A stretch of 64,000 nt of DNA from DATEDA01 sp963789885 (GTDB lineage: Bacteria > Pseudomonadota > Gammaproteobacteria > Burkholderiales > SG8-39), in the NCBI GenBank assembly GCA_963789885.1, contig CAWBNB010000033.1, forward strand, positions 310,001-374,000. Reading direction: 5' to 3'. This document shows positions 8,494 through 17,335 of this stretch, one piece after another. Positions within the stretch are counted from its first letter, which is position 1. The number at the start of each line of letters is the position of its first letter. The notes under the pieces are model-generated. The model worked only from the letters and a program-made list of their open reading frames with translations, searched no databases and was not told the origin of the DNA. Made by a program: the position numbers and the translations under genes.

Positions 8494-8751
8494 ATGGCCA
8501 AGCCCGCGGCCAACAACGCCGCCACCGAGGACCCGCCGAAGAGCTTCGAGGCGGCGCTCGCCGAGCTGGAGAAGATCGTCCAGTCGATGGAGGCGGGGAC
8601 GCTTTCGCTCGAGCAGTCGCTCGCCGCGCACAAGCGCGGCATCGAGCTCGCGAAGTTCTGCCAGGCGCGTCTCGCCCAGGCGCAGGCGCAGGTCCGGATG
8701 CTCGAAGAAGAAGCGCTGAAAGCCCTGCCCGGTGACGACGCCGAAGGCTGA
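8494..8751 (+). CDS. xseB: Exodeoxyribonuclease VII small subunit
   Basis: 85 aa, the usual XseB length. It has the family signature FEAALAELEKIVQSMEAGTL-S-LEQSL followed by the helix ending in CQARLAQAQAQV. It pairs with XseA, not in the window, to degrade single-stranded DNA. The ispA reading frame begins inside its last 20 bases, a common arrangement in proteobacteria. Confidence 0.95.
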   Translation: MAKPAANNAATEDPPKSFEAALAELEKIVQSMEAGTLSLEQSLAAHKRGIELAKFCQARLAQAQAQVRMLEEEALKALPGDDAEG

Positions 8752-9634
8752 CCTCCGCGACTGGATGGCGATGGTCCAGGCGCGCGTCGAGCGCGCCCTG
8801 GAGCGCATTCTCCCGGCGGCCGACCACTCCCCGCAACGCCTGCACCAGGCGATGCGGTACGCCGTCCTCCGCAGCGGCAAGCGCGTGCGGCCGATGCTCG
8901 CGTTCGCCGCCGGGGAGCTCGTGGAGGGCGCGCCCGAACGGCTCGACGCGATCGCCTGCGCGCTCGAGCTCATCCACGCGTACTCGCTCGTGCACGACGA
9001 CCTGCCGTGCATGGACGACGACGTGCTCCGCCGCGGCAAGCCGACGGTCCACGTCGAGTTCGACGAGGCGACGGCGCTGCTCGTCGGCGACGGGCTGCAG
9101 TCGCTCGCGTTCGAGGTCCTGGCGGCCGGCGGCCTCGCCGACGACCCGTCGGCCCAGCTCGAGATGCTGCACACGCTGGCAGTCGCGAGCGGCACCCGCG
9201 GCATGGCGGGCGGGCAGGCGATCGATCTCGCCGCGGTCGGTCAGATGCTGACCCTGCCGGAGCTCGAGTTCATGCATATCCTGAAGACCGGCGCGCTCAT
9301 CCGCGCGTCGGTCGCGCTCGGGGCGCGCTGCGGCCGGCCGCTCGCGGGACCCGAGTCCGGGCAGCTCGATCGCTACGCGAAGTGCGTCGGCCTCGCGTTC
9401 CAGGTCGTCGACGACGTGCTCGACGCCGAGGCGCCGACCGCGACGCTCGGCAAGACCGCCGGGAAGGACGCCGCGCAGGGCAAGCCGACCTATGTCTCGC
9501 TCCTCGGCGCGGCGCGGGCAAGGACGCTCGCGCAGGAGCTGCGTCGCGACGCGCACGCCGCGCTCGAAGGCTTTGGCCCGCGCGCCGCCCGGCTGCGCGA
9601 TCTCGCGGACTTCATCGTCACGCGCGAGTTCTGA
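8732..9634 (+). CDS. ispA: Farnesyl diphosphate synthase
   Basis: The 300-aa prenyl synthase condenses IPP with DMAPP and GPP to give FPP. Both aspartate-rich motifs are present: DDLPCMDDD (residues 89-97) and FQVVDDVLD near residue 230. GSGKRVRP-type lysine/arginine residues occur near 49-54. The start is a GTG at 8732 inside xseB, which gives the normal N terminus; no better start is available. The order xseB-ispA-dxs places isoprenoid precursor synthesis in one transcript. Confidence 0.95.
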   Translation: MTTPKADLRDWMAMVQARVERALERILPAADHSPQRLHQAMRYAVLRSGKRVRPMLAFAAGELVEGAPERLDAIACALELIHAYSLVHDDLPCMDDDVLRRGKPTVHVEFDEATALLVGDGLQSLAFEVLAAGGLADDPSAQLEMLHTLAVASGTRGMAGGQAIDLAAVGQMLTLPELEFMHILKTGALIRASVALGARCGRPLAGPESGQLDRYAKCVGLAFQVVDDVLDAEAPTATLGKTAGKDAAQGKPTYVSLLGAARARTLAQELRRDAHAALEGFGPRAARLRDLADFIVTREF

Positions 9635-9659
9635 CCCCGCCGCGGGAAACCGGAGGGGT

Positions 9660-9665
9660 TACAAT
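9660..9665 (+). promoter_or_regulatory. Possible -10 element upstream of dxs
   Basis: TACAAT in the 63-bp ispA-dxs gap lies about 33 bp before the GTG start. No clear -35 is seen, so this may supplement readthrough from the upstream genes. Confidence 0.35.
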
Positions 9666-9697
9666 CGCGTAATCCTCGCTTTCCGGTCGCTCCCCCC

Positions 9698-11578
9698 GTG
9701 GCGTACGAACTTCTCCAGACGATCAACGACCCGGCCGACCTGCGCAAGCTCGACCGCAAGGCCCTCGGCCAGCTCGCCACCGAGCTGCGCGCCTTCGTGC
9801 TCGAATCGGTGAGTCGCACCGGCGGCCATCTCTCGTCGAACCTCGGCACGGTCGAGCTGACGATCGCGCTCCATTACGTGTTCAACACCCCCGAGGACCG
9901 GATCGTCTGGGACGTGGGCCATCAGAGCTATCCCCACAAGATCCTCACCGGCCGGCGCGAGCAGATGGACCGGATCAGGATGCTGGGCGGGATCTCGGGC
10001 TTCCCGCGGCGCTCCGAGTCGCGGTACGACACCTTCGGCACCGCGCACTCGAGCACGTCGATCAGCGCCGCGCTCGGGATGGCGGTGGCCGCGCGGCGCA
10101 AGGGCGAGAACCGGCGGGCGATCGCGGTGATCGGCGACGGCGCGATGTCGGCCGGGATGGCGTTCGAGGCGATGAACAACGTCGTCGACGCCGACGCCGA
10201 CCTGCTCGTCATCCTGAACGACAACGACATGTCGATCTCGCCGTCGCTCGGCGGGATGAACCGCTATCTCGCGCGCCTCGTTTCGGGCCGGTTCTACGCC
10301 GCCGCGCGCAAGGCGGCGGAGAAGGTGCTCTCGCCGATGCCGCCGCTGTGGGAGTTCGCGAAGAAGGTCGAGGAGCACGCGAAGGGCCTGGTCGTGCCCT
10401 CGACCCTGTTCGAGGAATTCGGCTTCAACTACATCGGCCCGATCGACGGTCACGACCTCGACTCGCTGCTGCCGACCCTGAAGAACATCAAGGAGCTGCG
10501 GGGGCCGCAGTTCCTGCACATCGTGACCCGCAAGGGCCAGGGCTACAAGCTCGCGGAAGCCGATCCGGTGCTGTACCACGGGGTGTCCAAGTTCGAGCCG
10601 GCGGCCGGGATCGCCGGCGGCAAGTCGGGCGGCAAGGTCACCTTCACGCAGGTGTTCGGCGACTGGCTGTGCGACATGGCGGAGAAGGACGCGCGGCTCG
10701 TCGGCATCACGCCGGCGATGCGCGAAGGCTCCGGCCTCGTCGCCTTCGCCGAGCGGTTTCCCGCGCGCTACTTCGACGTGGGGATCGCCGAGCAGCACGC
10801 GGTGACGTTTGCGGCGGGGCTCGCCTGCGAGGGCATGAAGCCGGTCGTCGCCATCTATTCCACGTTCCTGCAGCGCGCGTACGACCAGTTCATCCACGAC
10901 GTGGAAATCCAGAATCTCCCGGTGCTGTTCGCGCTCGATCGCGCGGGCCTCGTCGGCGCCGACGGCCAGACCCACCACGGCGCGTTCGACCTCTCGTATC
11001 TGCGCTGCATCCCGGGCATCACGGTGATGGCGCCCGCCGACGAGAACGAGTGCCGGCAGATGCTGTACACCGGTTACCTGCTCGATGCGCCCGCGGCGGT
11101 CAGGTATCCGCGCGGCAGCGGCGCGGGCGTCGCGGTCGAGAAGGAGATGCGCGCGATCCCGGTCGGGAAGGCTGAAGTCCGACGCGAAGGTCGCCGCGTC
11201 GCGATCCTCGCCTTCGGGACGCTGCTCAAGCCTGCGCTCGAGGTCGGCGACGACCTCGACGCCACGGTGGTCAACATGCGCTTCGTCAAGCCGCTCGACG
11301 ACGCGCTCGTCGCCCAGCTCGCGCGCTCGCACGCGCTGCTCGTCACCGTGGAGGACAACGTCGTGATGGGCGGCGCCGGGAGCGCGGTCGCGGAGAGCCT
11401 GGCGGCCCAGGGCATCGCGGCGCACCTCCTTCACCTCGGCCTGCCCGACCACTTCATCGACCATGGCGACCAGAACCAGCTCCTCGCTGCCGCCGGACTC
11501 GGCAGGGACGGGATCCTCGCGTCGATCCGGAAGCGTCTGGCCGAAGCGACACCGGTGAGCTCGATCCGCGCGGCCTGA
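9698..11578 (+). CDS. dxs: 1-deoxy-D-xylulose-5-phosphate synthase
   Basis: This 626-aa thiamine diphosphate enzyme makes DXP from pyruvate and glyceraldehyde 3-phosphate, the first step of the MEP isoprenoid pathway. It shows SRTGGHLSSNLG at the N-terminal end, the GDGAMSAGMAFEAMNN cofactor-binding motif (about 147-162), the catalytic Glu in VGIAEQHAVTFAAG, and DRAGLVGADGQTHHG in the pyrimidine domain. The start is a GTG at 9698, giving the standard N terminus. Confidence 0.97.
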   Translation: MAYELLQTINDPADLRKLDRKALGQLATELRAFVLESVSRTGGHLSSNLGTVELTIALHYVFNTPEDRIVWDVGHQSYPHKILTGRREQMDRIRMLGGISGFPRRSESRYDTFGTAHSSTSISAALGMAVAARRKGENRRAIAVIGDGAMSAGMAFEAMNNVVDADADLLVILNDNDMSISPSLGGMNRYLARLVSGRFYAAARKAAEKVLSPMPPLWEFAKKVEEHAKGLVVPSTLFEEFGFNYIGPIDGHDLDSLLPTLKNIKELRGPQFLHIVTRKGQGYKLAEADPVLYHGVSKFEPAAGIAGGKSGGKVTFTQVFGDWLCDMAEKDARLVGITPAMREGSGLVAFAERFPARYFDVGIAEQHAVTFAAGLACEGMKPVVAIYSTFLQRAYDQFIHDVEIQNLPVLFALDRAGLVGADGQTHHGAFDLSYLRCIPGITVMAPADENECRQMLYTGYLLDAPAAVRYPRGSGAGVAVEKEMRAIPVGKAEVRREGRRVAILAFGTLLKPALEVGDDLDATVVNMRFVKPLDDALVAQLARSHALLVTVEDNVVMGGAGSAVAESLAAQGIAAHLLHLGLPDHFIDHGDQNQLLAAAGLGRDGILASIRKRLAEATPVSSIRAA

Positions 11579-11655
11579 ACGCGGGCGACCTGCTAGACTT
11601 CCCTCTGCCCCCGCACGCCACCGGGCCGACGGCCCCACGAAAGAGCTCCCGCGAA

Positions 11656-12486
11656 ATGAACACCCGCGATCCGCTTGCTTCAGCCCGCGCCGGCGCGGCC
11701 GGCATCCCCGACGTCCAGGCGAGCGCCGACACGCGCCGCCTCGCGATCGACAAGGTCGGGATCAAGGCGATCCGCCATCCGATCCAGGTCGCGGTGAAGG
11801 GCGGGGGCGTGCAGCACACGATCGCGACCTTCAACATGTACGTCGGGCTGCCGCACCACTTCAAGGGCACTCACATGTCGCGCTTCGTCGAGATCCTGAA
11901 CGCGCACGAGCGCGAGATCTCGGTCGAGAGCTTCAAGCTGATGCTGCGCGAGATGGCCGAGCGGCTCGAGGCCGACTCGGGCCACATCGAGATGAACTTC
12001 CCGTACTTCGTCAACAAGGCGGCGCCGGTCTCCGGCGTGCAGAGCCTGATGGACTACGACGTCACCTTCGTCGGCGGGATCGAGCGCGGCCGGCAGAGCT
12101 TCACCATGAAGGTCGTCGTGCCGGTGACGAGCCTGTGCCCGTGCTCGAAGGAGATCTCCGACTACGGCGCGCACAACCAGCGCTCGCACGTCACGATCAC
12201 CGCGCGCACGCGCAGCTTCGTCTGGATCGAGGACCTCGTGGGCTGCGCCGAGACCGAGGCCTCGTCGGAGCTCTACGGCCTGCTGAAGCGTCCGGACGAG
12301 AAGCTCGTCACGGAACGCGCGTATGACAATCCCAAGTTCGTCGAGGACATGGTACGCGACGTCGCCGCGCGCCTGAACGCCGACGACCGCATCGACTGGT
12401 ACGTGGTCGAGTCCGAGAACTTCGAGTCGATCCACAACCATTCCGCCTACGCGCTGATCGAGCGCGACAAGACCCGCGGCGGCTGA
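11656..12486 (+). CDS. folE2: GTP cyclohydrolase FolE2 (type IB)
   Basis: The 276-aa type IB GTP cyclohydrolase makes dihydroneopterin triphosphate for folate biosynthesis. It carries the diagnostic TSLCPCSKEIS motif (about residues 157-167) with the metal-binding cysteine, then YGAHNQRS, and the C-terminal ESIHNHSAYA stretch. FolE2 can use metals other than zinc, unlike FolE, and is often the only form in betaproteobacteria. It follows dxs after 77 bp. Confidence 0.96.
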   Translation: MNTRDPLASARAGAAGIPDVQASADTRRLAIDKVGIKAIRHPIQVAVKGGGVQHTIATFNMYVGLPHHFKGTHMSRFVEILNAHEREISVESFKLMLREMAERLEADSGHIEMNFPYFVNKAAPVSGVQSLMDYDVTFVGGIERGRQSFTMKVVVPVTSLCPCSKEISDYGAHNQRSHVTITARTRSFVWIEDLVGCAETEASSELYGLLKRPDEKLVTERAYDNPKFVEDMVRDVAARLNADDRIDWYVVESENFESIHNHSAYALIERDKTRGG

Positions 12487-12573
12487 CCGGCCGCCCGGCG
12501 CGGGAAACAACGTCACGCCCGGCCGCAGCCGGCACTTCCCGGCGCGCGGGGCTTTTGCCACCATCGGCGGGGC

Positions 12574-13086
12574 ATGCCCGCCCGTCCCCCGCTGGCGTTC
12601 CTCGCGTTCGCGTTCGCGCTCTCCGGCGCGGCAGCGCCCTTCGATCGCGCGCGAGGCGCCGACCTCGAAGCGGCGGCCGCCCCGGGCCGGCCGGCGGCAC
12701 CGCGCGAAAGCGTCACGATCCCGGCCGACGCGCGGGGATTCTTCCAGGTGCTGGCGCAGGTCAACGGCGTACCGGTCCGCGCCGTGGTCGACACCGGTGC
12801 CAGCGCGATCTACCTCGGCTGGGTCCAGGCTGCGGCGCTGGGGATCGACCCCGCGCGCGGCCGGCGCTCCGAGATGCGCACCTTCCGCGGACCGCGCACG
12901 ATCTGGGTGGTCAAGCTCGACCGTGTCCAGGTCGGCGCGCTCGTCGCGCGGGACGTGGACGCCTGGGTGGTGGAGGAGGGCGAGGAGGGCCCGCCGCAGG
13001 CGCTGCTCGGGATGAGCTTCCTCCAGCGCTTCGACGTGAGGGTCGGCGGCGGCGCGATGACGCTGACCGAGCGGGTCACGCCGTGA
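12574..13086 (+). CDS. Retropepsin-like aspartic protease, short form
   Basis: A 170-aa protein with a signal peptide (about residues 1-29) followed by a single retropepsin domain. The catalytic motif is VDTGAS with Asp73, and the second conserved element is LLGMSFLQRF near 145-155, as in TIGR02281-type clan AA proteases. Unlike the next three paralogues it lacks the extra N-terminal domain. As with all retropepsins it would need to dimerise. It overlaps the next gene by one base, suggesting coupled expression. The substrate is unknown; a periplasmic location is inferred from the signal peptide. Confidence 0.85.
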   Translation: MPARPPLAFLAFAFALSGAAAPFDRARGADLEAAAAPGRPAAPRESVTIPADARGFFQVLAQVNGVPVRAVVDTGASAIYLGWVQAAALGIDPARGRRSEMRTFRGPRTIWVVKLDRVQVGALVARDVDAWVVEEGEEGPPQALLGMSFLQRFDVRVGGGAMTLTERVTP

Positions 13087-13730
13087 TGCGGTGCAGACCC
13101 GTCGGGGCGACGGCGCGCTTGATCCTCGCGGCGCTCGCGCTGGCTGCGGCCGCAGAGGCCAACGCCACGTCGGTCCTCCTCATGACCGCGGGGCCCGCCC
13201 GCGCGCAGCTCCTCGTCGACGACCGCTCCTTGCGCGCCCTGCGTGCGGGCGAGCGCTCGCCGGAGGGCGTCGCGCTAGTGACCGCGACCACCGAGAGCGC
13301 CACGCTCATCGTGGACGGCCGCGAGACGGTGCTGCGGCTCGGCGAGCGGAACGACGGCAAGGTGACCCTGTTCGCCGACCGTGACCGGCGCTTTCGCGCC
13401 CGGGTGCAGGTCAACGGCACGCCTGCGATCGGGCTGATCGATACCGGCGCGGAGGCGGTCACGATCGGCCGGCGGCTCGCGACCGCGCTCGGGATCGACT
13501 ACGCTCGGGGCCGCCGGGCGAAGCTGAACACGGTCGTCGGGCCGGTGCCGGGCTTCCTGGTGACGCTCGCCAGCGTGAAGATCGGCCCGATCGAGGTTGC
13601 CGCGGTGCCCGCGGTGGTCGCCGACAGCGACGCGCCGGAATTCGGCCTGGTACTGGTCGGGGCGACTTTTCTCGGCCGGGTCCACCTCGAGCAGTACGGC
13701 AACCGCCTCACGCTCATTCCGTCGAAATAG
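13086..13730 (+). CDS. Retropepsin-like protein with added N-terminal domain, active site altered
   Basis: 214 aa: signal peptide (1-27), an extra domain of about 70 residues (VLLMTAG...DGRETVLRLG), then a retropepsin domain. The motif is IDTGAE with Asp119; the usual Ser/Thr after Ala is Glu, which would weaken the fireman's-grip hydrogen bond. The LLG(M)SFL element has become VLVGATFLGRV. The extra domain looks like the homology region of type II secretion protein GspC (short beta strands around VGx2L...G), but I cannot confirm that. Activity may be reduced compared with its neighbours. Confidence 0.83.
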   Translation: MRCRPVGATARLILAALALAAAAEANATSVLLMTAGPARAQLLVDDRSLRALRAGERSPEGVALVTATTESATLIVDGRETVLRLGERNDGKVTLFADRDRRFRARVQVNGTPAIGLIDTGAEAVTIGRRLATALGIDYARGRRAKLNTVVGPVPGFLVTLASVKIGPIEVAAVPAVVADSDAPEFGLVLVGATFLGRVHLEQYGNRLTLIPSK

Positions 13731-13741
13731 CCGGGGGAGGG

Positions 13742-14380
13742 ATGCGGAACGCACGGATCGTCAGCCTGGCGCTATGGCTCGCCGCCGCGCCCCTCGCGCC
13801 CGCAGCGTACGCCACGACGGTGCTCGTGATGTCGCTCGAGCAGGGCCGCGCGCAGCTCCTCGTCAACGGCACCGCGGTGCGGAGTCTCCGCGCCGGTCAG
13901 ACCTCGCCCGAAGGCGTCCGGCTGATCAGCGCCGACCGGACGCAGGCGCTGATCGAGGTCGACGGCCGGGAGCTCGCGCTCGCGCTCGGCGGCTCGACCG
14001 TCGCGTCCGCCGAGCTGAAGGTCGACCGCCTGGGGCACTTCACGACCACCGCCTACCTGAACGGTGTTGCGACGCAGGCGGTGATCGACACCGGCGCGAC
14101 CTCGGTCGCGATTTCGAGCGACGAGGCGCAGCGACTGTCGATCGGGTACGCGACTGCGCCGCGGGCGCAGATCGCCACTGCCGGCGGCCCGAGGACCGCC
14201 TACCGCGTCAACCTCGCGACCGTGCGCGTCGGCGGCATCATGCTGCACAACGTCGACGCGCTGGTGATGGAGGGCGGGCGAGACCAGCTCCCGGTCACGC
14301 TGATCGGGATGAGCTTCCTGAACGGGGTCGAAATGCGGCGGGTCGGCGACACCCTGACCCTGACGCGCCGGAACTTCTAG
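13742..14380 (+). CDS. Retropepsin-like aspartic protease with N-terminal domain
   Basis: 212 aa with the same layout as the preceding gene: signal peptide (1-25), a small beta-rich domain (about 26-90), and a retropepsin domain with an intact IDTGAT motif (Asp116) and LIGMSFLNGVEM. It starts 11 bp after the previous stop, so the three genes form a tandem array. The sequences have diverged well beyond recent duplication but share the AQLLV-G, SPEGV and DG-R-L landmarks of the added domain. Confidence 0.87.
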   Translation: MRNARIVSLALWLAAAPLAPAAYATTVLVMSLEQGRAQLLVNGTAVRSLRAGQTSPEGVRLISADRTQALIEVDGRELALALGGSTVASAELKVDRLGHFTTTAYLNGVATQAVIDTGATSVAISSDEAQRLSIGYATAPRAQIATAGGPRTAYRVNLATVRVGGIMLHNVDALVMEGGRDQLPVTLIGMSFLNGVEMRRVGDTLTLTRRNF

Positions 14381-14404
14381 GGCGCGCCGGGTTCCGCTAC
14401 ACGT

Positions 14405-15046
14405 CTAGTAGCGCTTCGTGAGCACCATCGTCTCGCCGTCGCGCTTCATCTCGGTCCGGTTGAGGAAGGTCATGCCGAGGAGCGGCATCGCGAGCCCGCT
14501 TTCGAGCACCATCGCGTCGATGTTGTTCAGCGTGATGTCGCCGAGCCGGACGGTGTCGAGCTTCACTCGGTAGGCCGGCGCGGCGCCGTTCGCGGTCTGC
14601 ACGAATCCGCGCTCGCCCTTGAGATAGTTGATCCCGAGCCGCTTCGCCTCTGCGGCCGGCAGCGCGACCGCGGTGGCGCCGGTGTCGACCAGGAAACGCA
14701 CCGCGCCGCCGTTTACCTGGCCGTCGGCCATGAAGTGCCCCCGGGCGTCCGCTTTGAGGGTGACCGAATTGTTGCCGCCGCCGCCCGCCGCAGCGTACGC
14801 CTGCCCCATCTTGAGCGCGCGGCGCTTGCCGTCGATCTCGAACGTCGCCGTGTCCCGGTCCACGGCGACGAGCAGTACCCCCTCGGACGAGCGCTGACCG
14901 ACGCCGAGCGTGCGGGGCTGGGCGCCGTTGATCGAGACCACCGCCTTGGCTCCGAACAGGCCGACGACGTTCACGTCGGTCGCCGCCGCGGGCGCCGCCA
15001 GGGCGAGGCCGAACGCCAAGGCTGCAATAGAATCGCGGAGTCCCAC
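14405..15046 (-). CDS. Retropepsin-like aspartic protease, convergent fourth paralogue
   Basis: 213 aa, encoded towards the tandem array. The GTG at 15046 is chosen because AGGGAG precedes it by 7 bp; an upstream ATG at 15079 would run into the divergent gene. It has a signal peptide (about 1-23), the added beta-rich domain (26-82), a glycine-rich hinge (AAAGGGGNN), and a retropepsin domain with VDTGAT (Asp121) and LLGMTFLNRTEM. It is the most canonical of the four. Four such proteins within 2.5 kb is unusual. Confidence 0.88.
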   Translation of the reverse strand: MGLRDSIAALAFGLALAAPAAATDVNVVGLFGAKAVVSINGAQPRTLGVGQRSSEGVLLVAVDRDTATFEIDGKRRALKMGQAYAAAGGGGNNSVTLKADARGHFMADGQVNGGAVRFLVDTGATAVALPAAEAKRLGINYLKGERGFVQTANGAAPAYRVKLDTVRLGDITLNNIDAMVLESGLAMPLLGMTFLNRTEMKRDGETMVLTKRY

Positions 15047-15062
15047 GTCACAACTCCCTGAA

Positions 15063-15767
15063 ATGAAACCGATTGCCATCTTCCGTCACAGTCCCACCGA
15101 AGGTCCAGGGTATTTTGCCTCGTACCTCGACGCACACGAGATCCCCTGGCGGCTCGTCGACGCGGCCGGTGGAGAGCCGATCCCGCGCGACCCCGGTGCC
15201 TTTGCCGGCCTGACGTTCATGGGCGGCCCGATGAGCGTGAACGATACCCTGGGGTGGATCGCGCCCGAGCTCGAGCTGATCCGCCGCGCGGTCGCGGCCG
15301 GCGTCCCCTGCCTCGGTCATTGCCTCGGCGGCCAACTGATGTCGAAGGCGCTCGGCGGCGCGGTCACGCGCAACCCGGTGAAGGAGATCGGATGGGGCAC
15401 GGTCGAAGCCGTCGCCGGCCCCGAGGCCGAGCGTTGGCTCGGCAGCCTCCGGCAGTTCCTCGCGTTCCACTGGCACGGCGAGACGTTCTCGATCCCGGAC
15501 GGGGCGACGCGCATCCTCGGGAACGCGCACTGCGCGAACCAGGCGTTCGTGCTCGGGCAGCACCTCGGCATGCAGACGCACGTGGAGATGACGCCCGAGA
15601 TGATCCGGGCCTGGTACGCGGACGCGGGCGACGAGGTCACGCCGCACGCGGGCCCCTCGGTGCAGACCGCCGCGGAGGCGACCGAGCGGCTCGACGAGCG
15701 CGTGCGGGCGCTCAACGCCGTTGCGGCGCGGCTCTACGACCGCTGGGTCGAGGGCCTGGCCTCGTGA
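15063..15767 (+). CDS. Class I glutamine amidotransferase-like protein
   Basis: A 234-aa single-domain amidotransferase of the GuaA-like family. The nucleophile is Cys87 in GHCLGGQ, and the catalytic pair is probably in HWHGETF (His136 or His138, Glu140). An oxyanion-type FMGGPMSV lies near residue 52. No synthetase domain is attached, so it is one of the stand-alone relatives that may act on gamma-glutamyl or related small molecules. It is divergent from the fourth retropepsin gene, with only 16 bp between start codons. The substrate is not predictable. Confidence 0.87.
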   Translation: MKPIAIFRHSPTEGPGYFASYLDAHEIPWRLVDAAGGEPIPRDPGAFAGLTFMGGPMSVNDTLGWIAPELELIRRAVAAGVPCLGHCLGGQLMSKALGGAVTRNPVKEIGWGTVEAVAGPEAERWLGSLRQFLAFHWHGETFSIPDGATRILGNAHCANQAFVLGQHLGMQTHVEMTPEMIRAWYADAGDEVTPHAGPSVQTAAEATERLDERVRALNAVAARLYDRWVEGLAS

Positions 15768-15890
15768 CCTGCTCCACGAGTAATCCCTCGCGGTGCCGGG
15801 GACTAATCCCAGGGGCATATTCGCACGCCGTAAGCGGAGGCGTACCATCGGCGACGAATCCAGGCGCAATCGAGCCCCGTAGACACCGAC

Positions 15891-16043
15891 ATGGACCGCA
15901 TCAAACGACAACTCAGCCGCTGGGCGGACGTGCCGCCGGCGGAGCTCGCGGCCCGCGCCGCGGGCGTCGTGGTGATCGCGGTCGTGCCGGGTGCGCTGGC
16001 GGTGTGGCTCGCCTACCGGCTCATCCGGGCGCGGACCGCCTGA
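15891..16043 (+). CDS. Small single-span membrane protein
   Basis: A possible 50-aa product: a basic N terminus (MDRIKRQLSRW), then a hydrophobic segment of about 22 residues and a short basic tail. That is a standard single-span topology with charged ends. No strong ribosome site precedes the ATG. It stands alone between the amidotransferase gene and the end of the MFS gene. I recognise no family. Confidence 0.5.
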   Translation: MDRIKRQLSRWADVPPAELAARAAGVVVIAVVPGALAVWLAYRLIRARTA

Positions 16044-16093
16044 GCGCCTAACGCACGCCGGCGACCGCCGCCGAGTCCCTCCCGGCCGGCGCC

Positions 16094-17224
16094 CTACGCC
16101 GGCCGTCGCGCGCCACGCAGAACCAGCGTGCCGACGAATGTCCCCACGGCGAGCAGGACGTAGCCCGCCCCCATGCTCACCGCCCCGGCGGCCGCGCTGA
16201 AAGCGACCGGTCCGAGGATCAGTCCGGCATAGGACATCATCATCACGCCGCCGGTGACGCGGGCGATTTCGCCTGGCGGCGCCTGGCGGGCGATTTCGGC
16301 GAGGAACACCCCGTTCCAGCCGCTCGCGGTGAGCCCGAAGAGGAAGCACAGCACTCCGAGCGCGAGCGGCGAGAGCACGCCTACGGCGAGACCGGTCGCG
16401 AGCGCCGCGGCGGTCATCCCGAATCCGATCCCGAGGAGGAGGGTCATCACCCCGAGGCGCGGGCCGATGATGAGCCAGAAGCCGAGGCGCCCGACGAACC
16501 CGCCGAACTGCGCGACCGTGAGCGCGAGCCCGGCGGCGGCGAGCGAGTACCCGTGCTCGCCGACGAGATAGGCGACGAGGAACGTGTTCAGGCAGATCTG
16601 CATCGCGTGGAACACGAACGATGCGGTCCCCAGGTCGCGGAGCGCCCGGTGGTGCCACACGAGCGCGAGCCGGCCGGAGCCGCCGGCCGGTGGGCGCGTC
16701 GCGTGCGCGGCCGCGTCCATCCGGCGGCGCATCGGCTCCAGCGTCAACGCCCAGGCGAGCATCAGTGCGGCCAGCGTGGCCATCGCGCCGCGCCAGCCGA
16801 GCACCGGTAGCGCGGCCGGATACACGACCCCGGCGAGCATGCCGCCGACCTGTACGCCGGTCTGCTTGAGCGAGAAGATGAAGGTGCGGTGCTCGGGCCG
16901 CGTCACCCGGGCGAGGATGTCCGAGCTCGCCGGGGTCTCGATTGCGCACGCGACGCCGACGAGCGGCGGGACGACGGCGAGCGCGGGCGTCCAGCCGATC
17001 GCGCCGAAGCCGAGCGCGACCGCGCAGAGCGCGAGCGAAACCTGCACCACGCGAACGGCGCCGAGCCGGGCGATCAGCTCGCCGGCGAGACTGGAGCCGA
17101 CCAGCGCCGAGCTCCACATCACGAACGAGTAGACGCCGAGGAGCGACGGAGCGAGCCCGGTGTCCGCGGCGATCGCCGGCGCCATCACCGGCAGCGCGAG
17201 CACCGACGCCATGGACAGCACCAT
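16094..17224 (-). CDS. MFS transporter
   Basis: At least 376 aa with about 11-12 transmembrane helices. It has a loop of MFS type after TM2 (GELIARLG), a central hydrophilic loop around residues 168-188 and a proline- and glycine-rich helix near the middle. The first ATG at 17224 lacks a ribosome site and cuts into the first helix; in-frame codons upstream (about 17264-17225) continue the helix but offer no ATG, GTG or TTG close by, so the start is uncertain. It lies downstream of the minus-strand HIU hydrolase/BMP genes after 110 bp. A purine-breakdown substrate is possible from context only. Confidence 0.82.
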   Translation of the reverse strand: MVLSMASVLALPVMAPAIAADTGLAPSLLGVYSFVMWSSALVGSSLAGELIARLGAVRVVQVSLALCAVALGFGAIGWTPALAVVPPLVGVACAIETPASSDILARVTRPEHRTFIFSLKQTGVQVGGMLAGVVYPAALPVLGWRGAMATLAALMLAWALTLEPMRRRMDAAAHATRPPAGGSGRLALVWHHRALRDLGTASFVFHAMQICLNTFLVAYLVGEHGYSLAAAGLALTVAQFGGFVGRLGFWLIIGPRLGVMTLLLGIGFGMTAAALATGLAVGVLSPLALGVLCFLFGLTASGWNGVFLAEIARQAPPGEIARVTGGVMMMSYAGLILGPVAFSAAAGAVSMGAGYVLLAVGTFVGTLVLRGARRPA

Positions 17225-17335
17225 GACGACGTTGAGCGCGGCGGCGGCGCGGAGAGCGGGTTTTATGGGACCGCGCGCCTCGTGAACACCCGATCGGCGC
17301 GCGGCAAGCCCGCGCCCGATCTCACGGCGGCTGCG

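Noticed and set aside
17225..17264. ATA codon as the true start of the MFS gene
   Set aside because: The upstream frame extends the first helix, but ATA starts are very rare and no ribosome site is present; start left uncertain.
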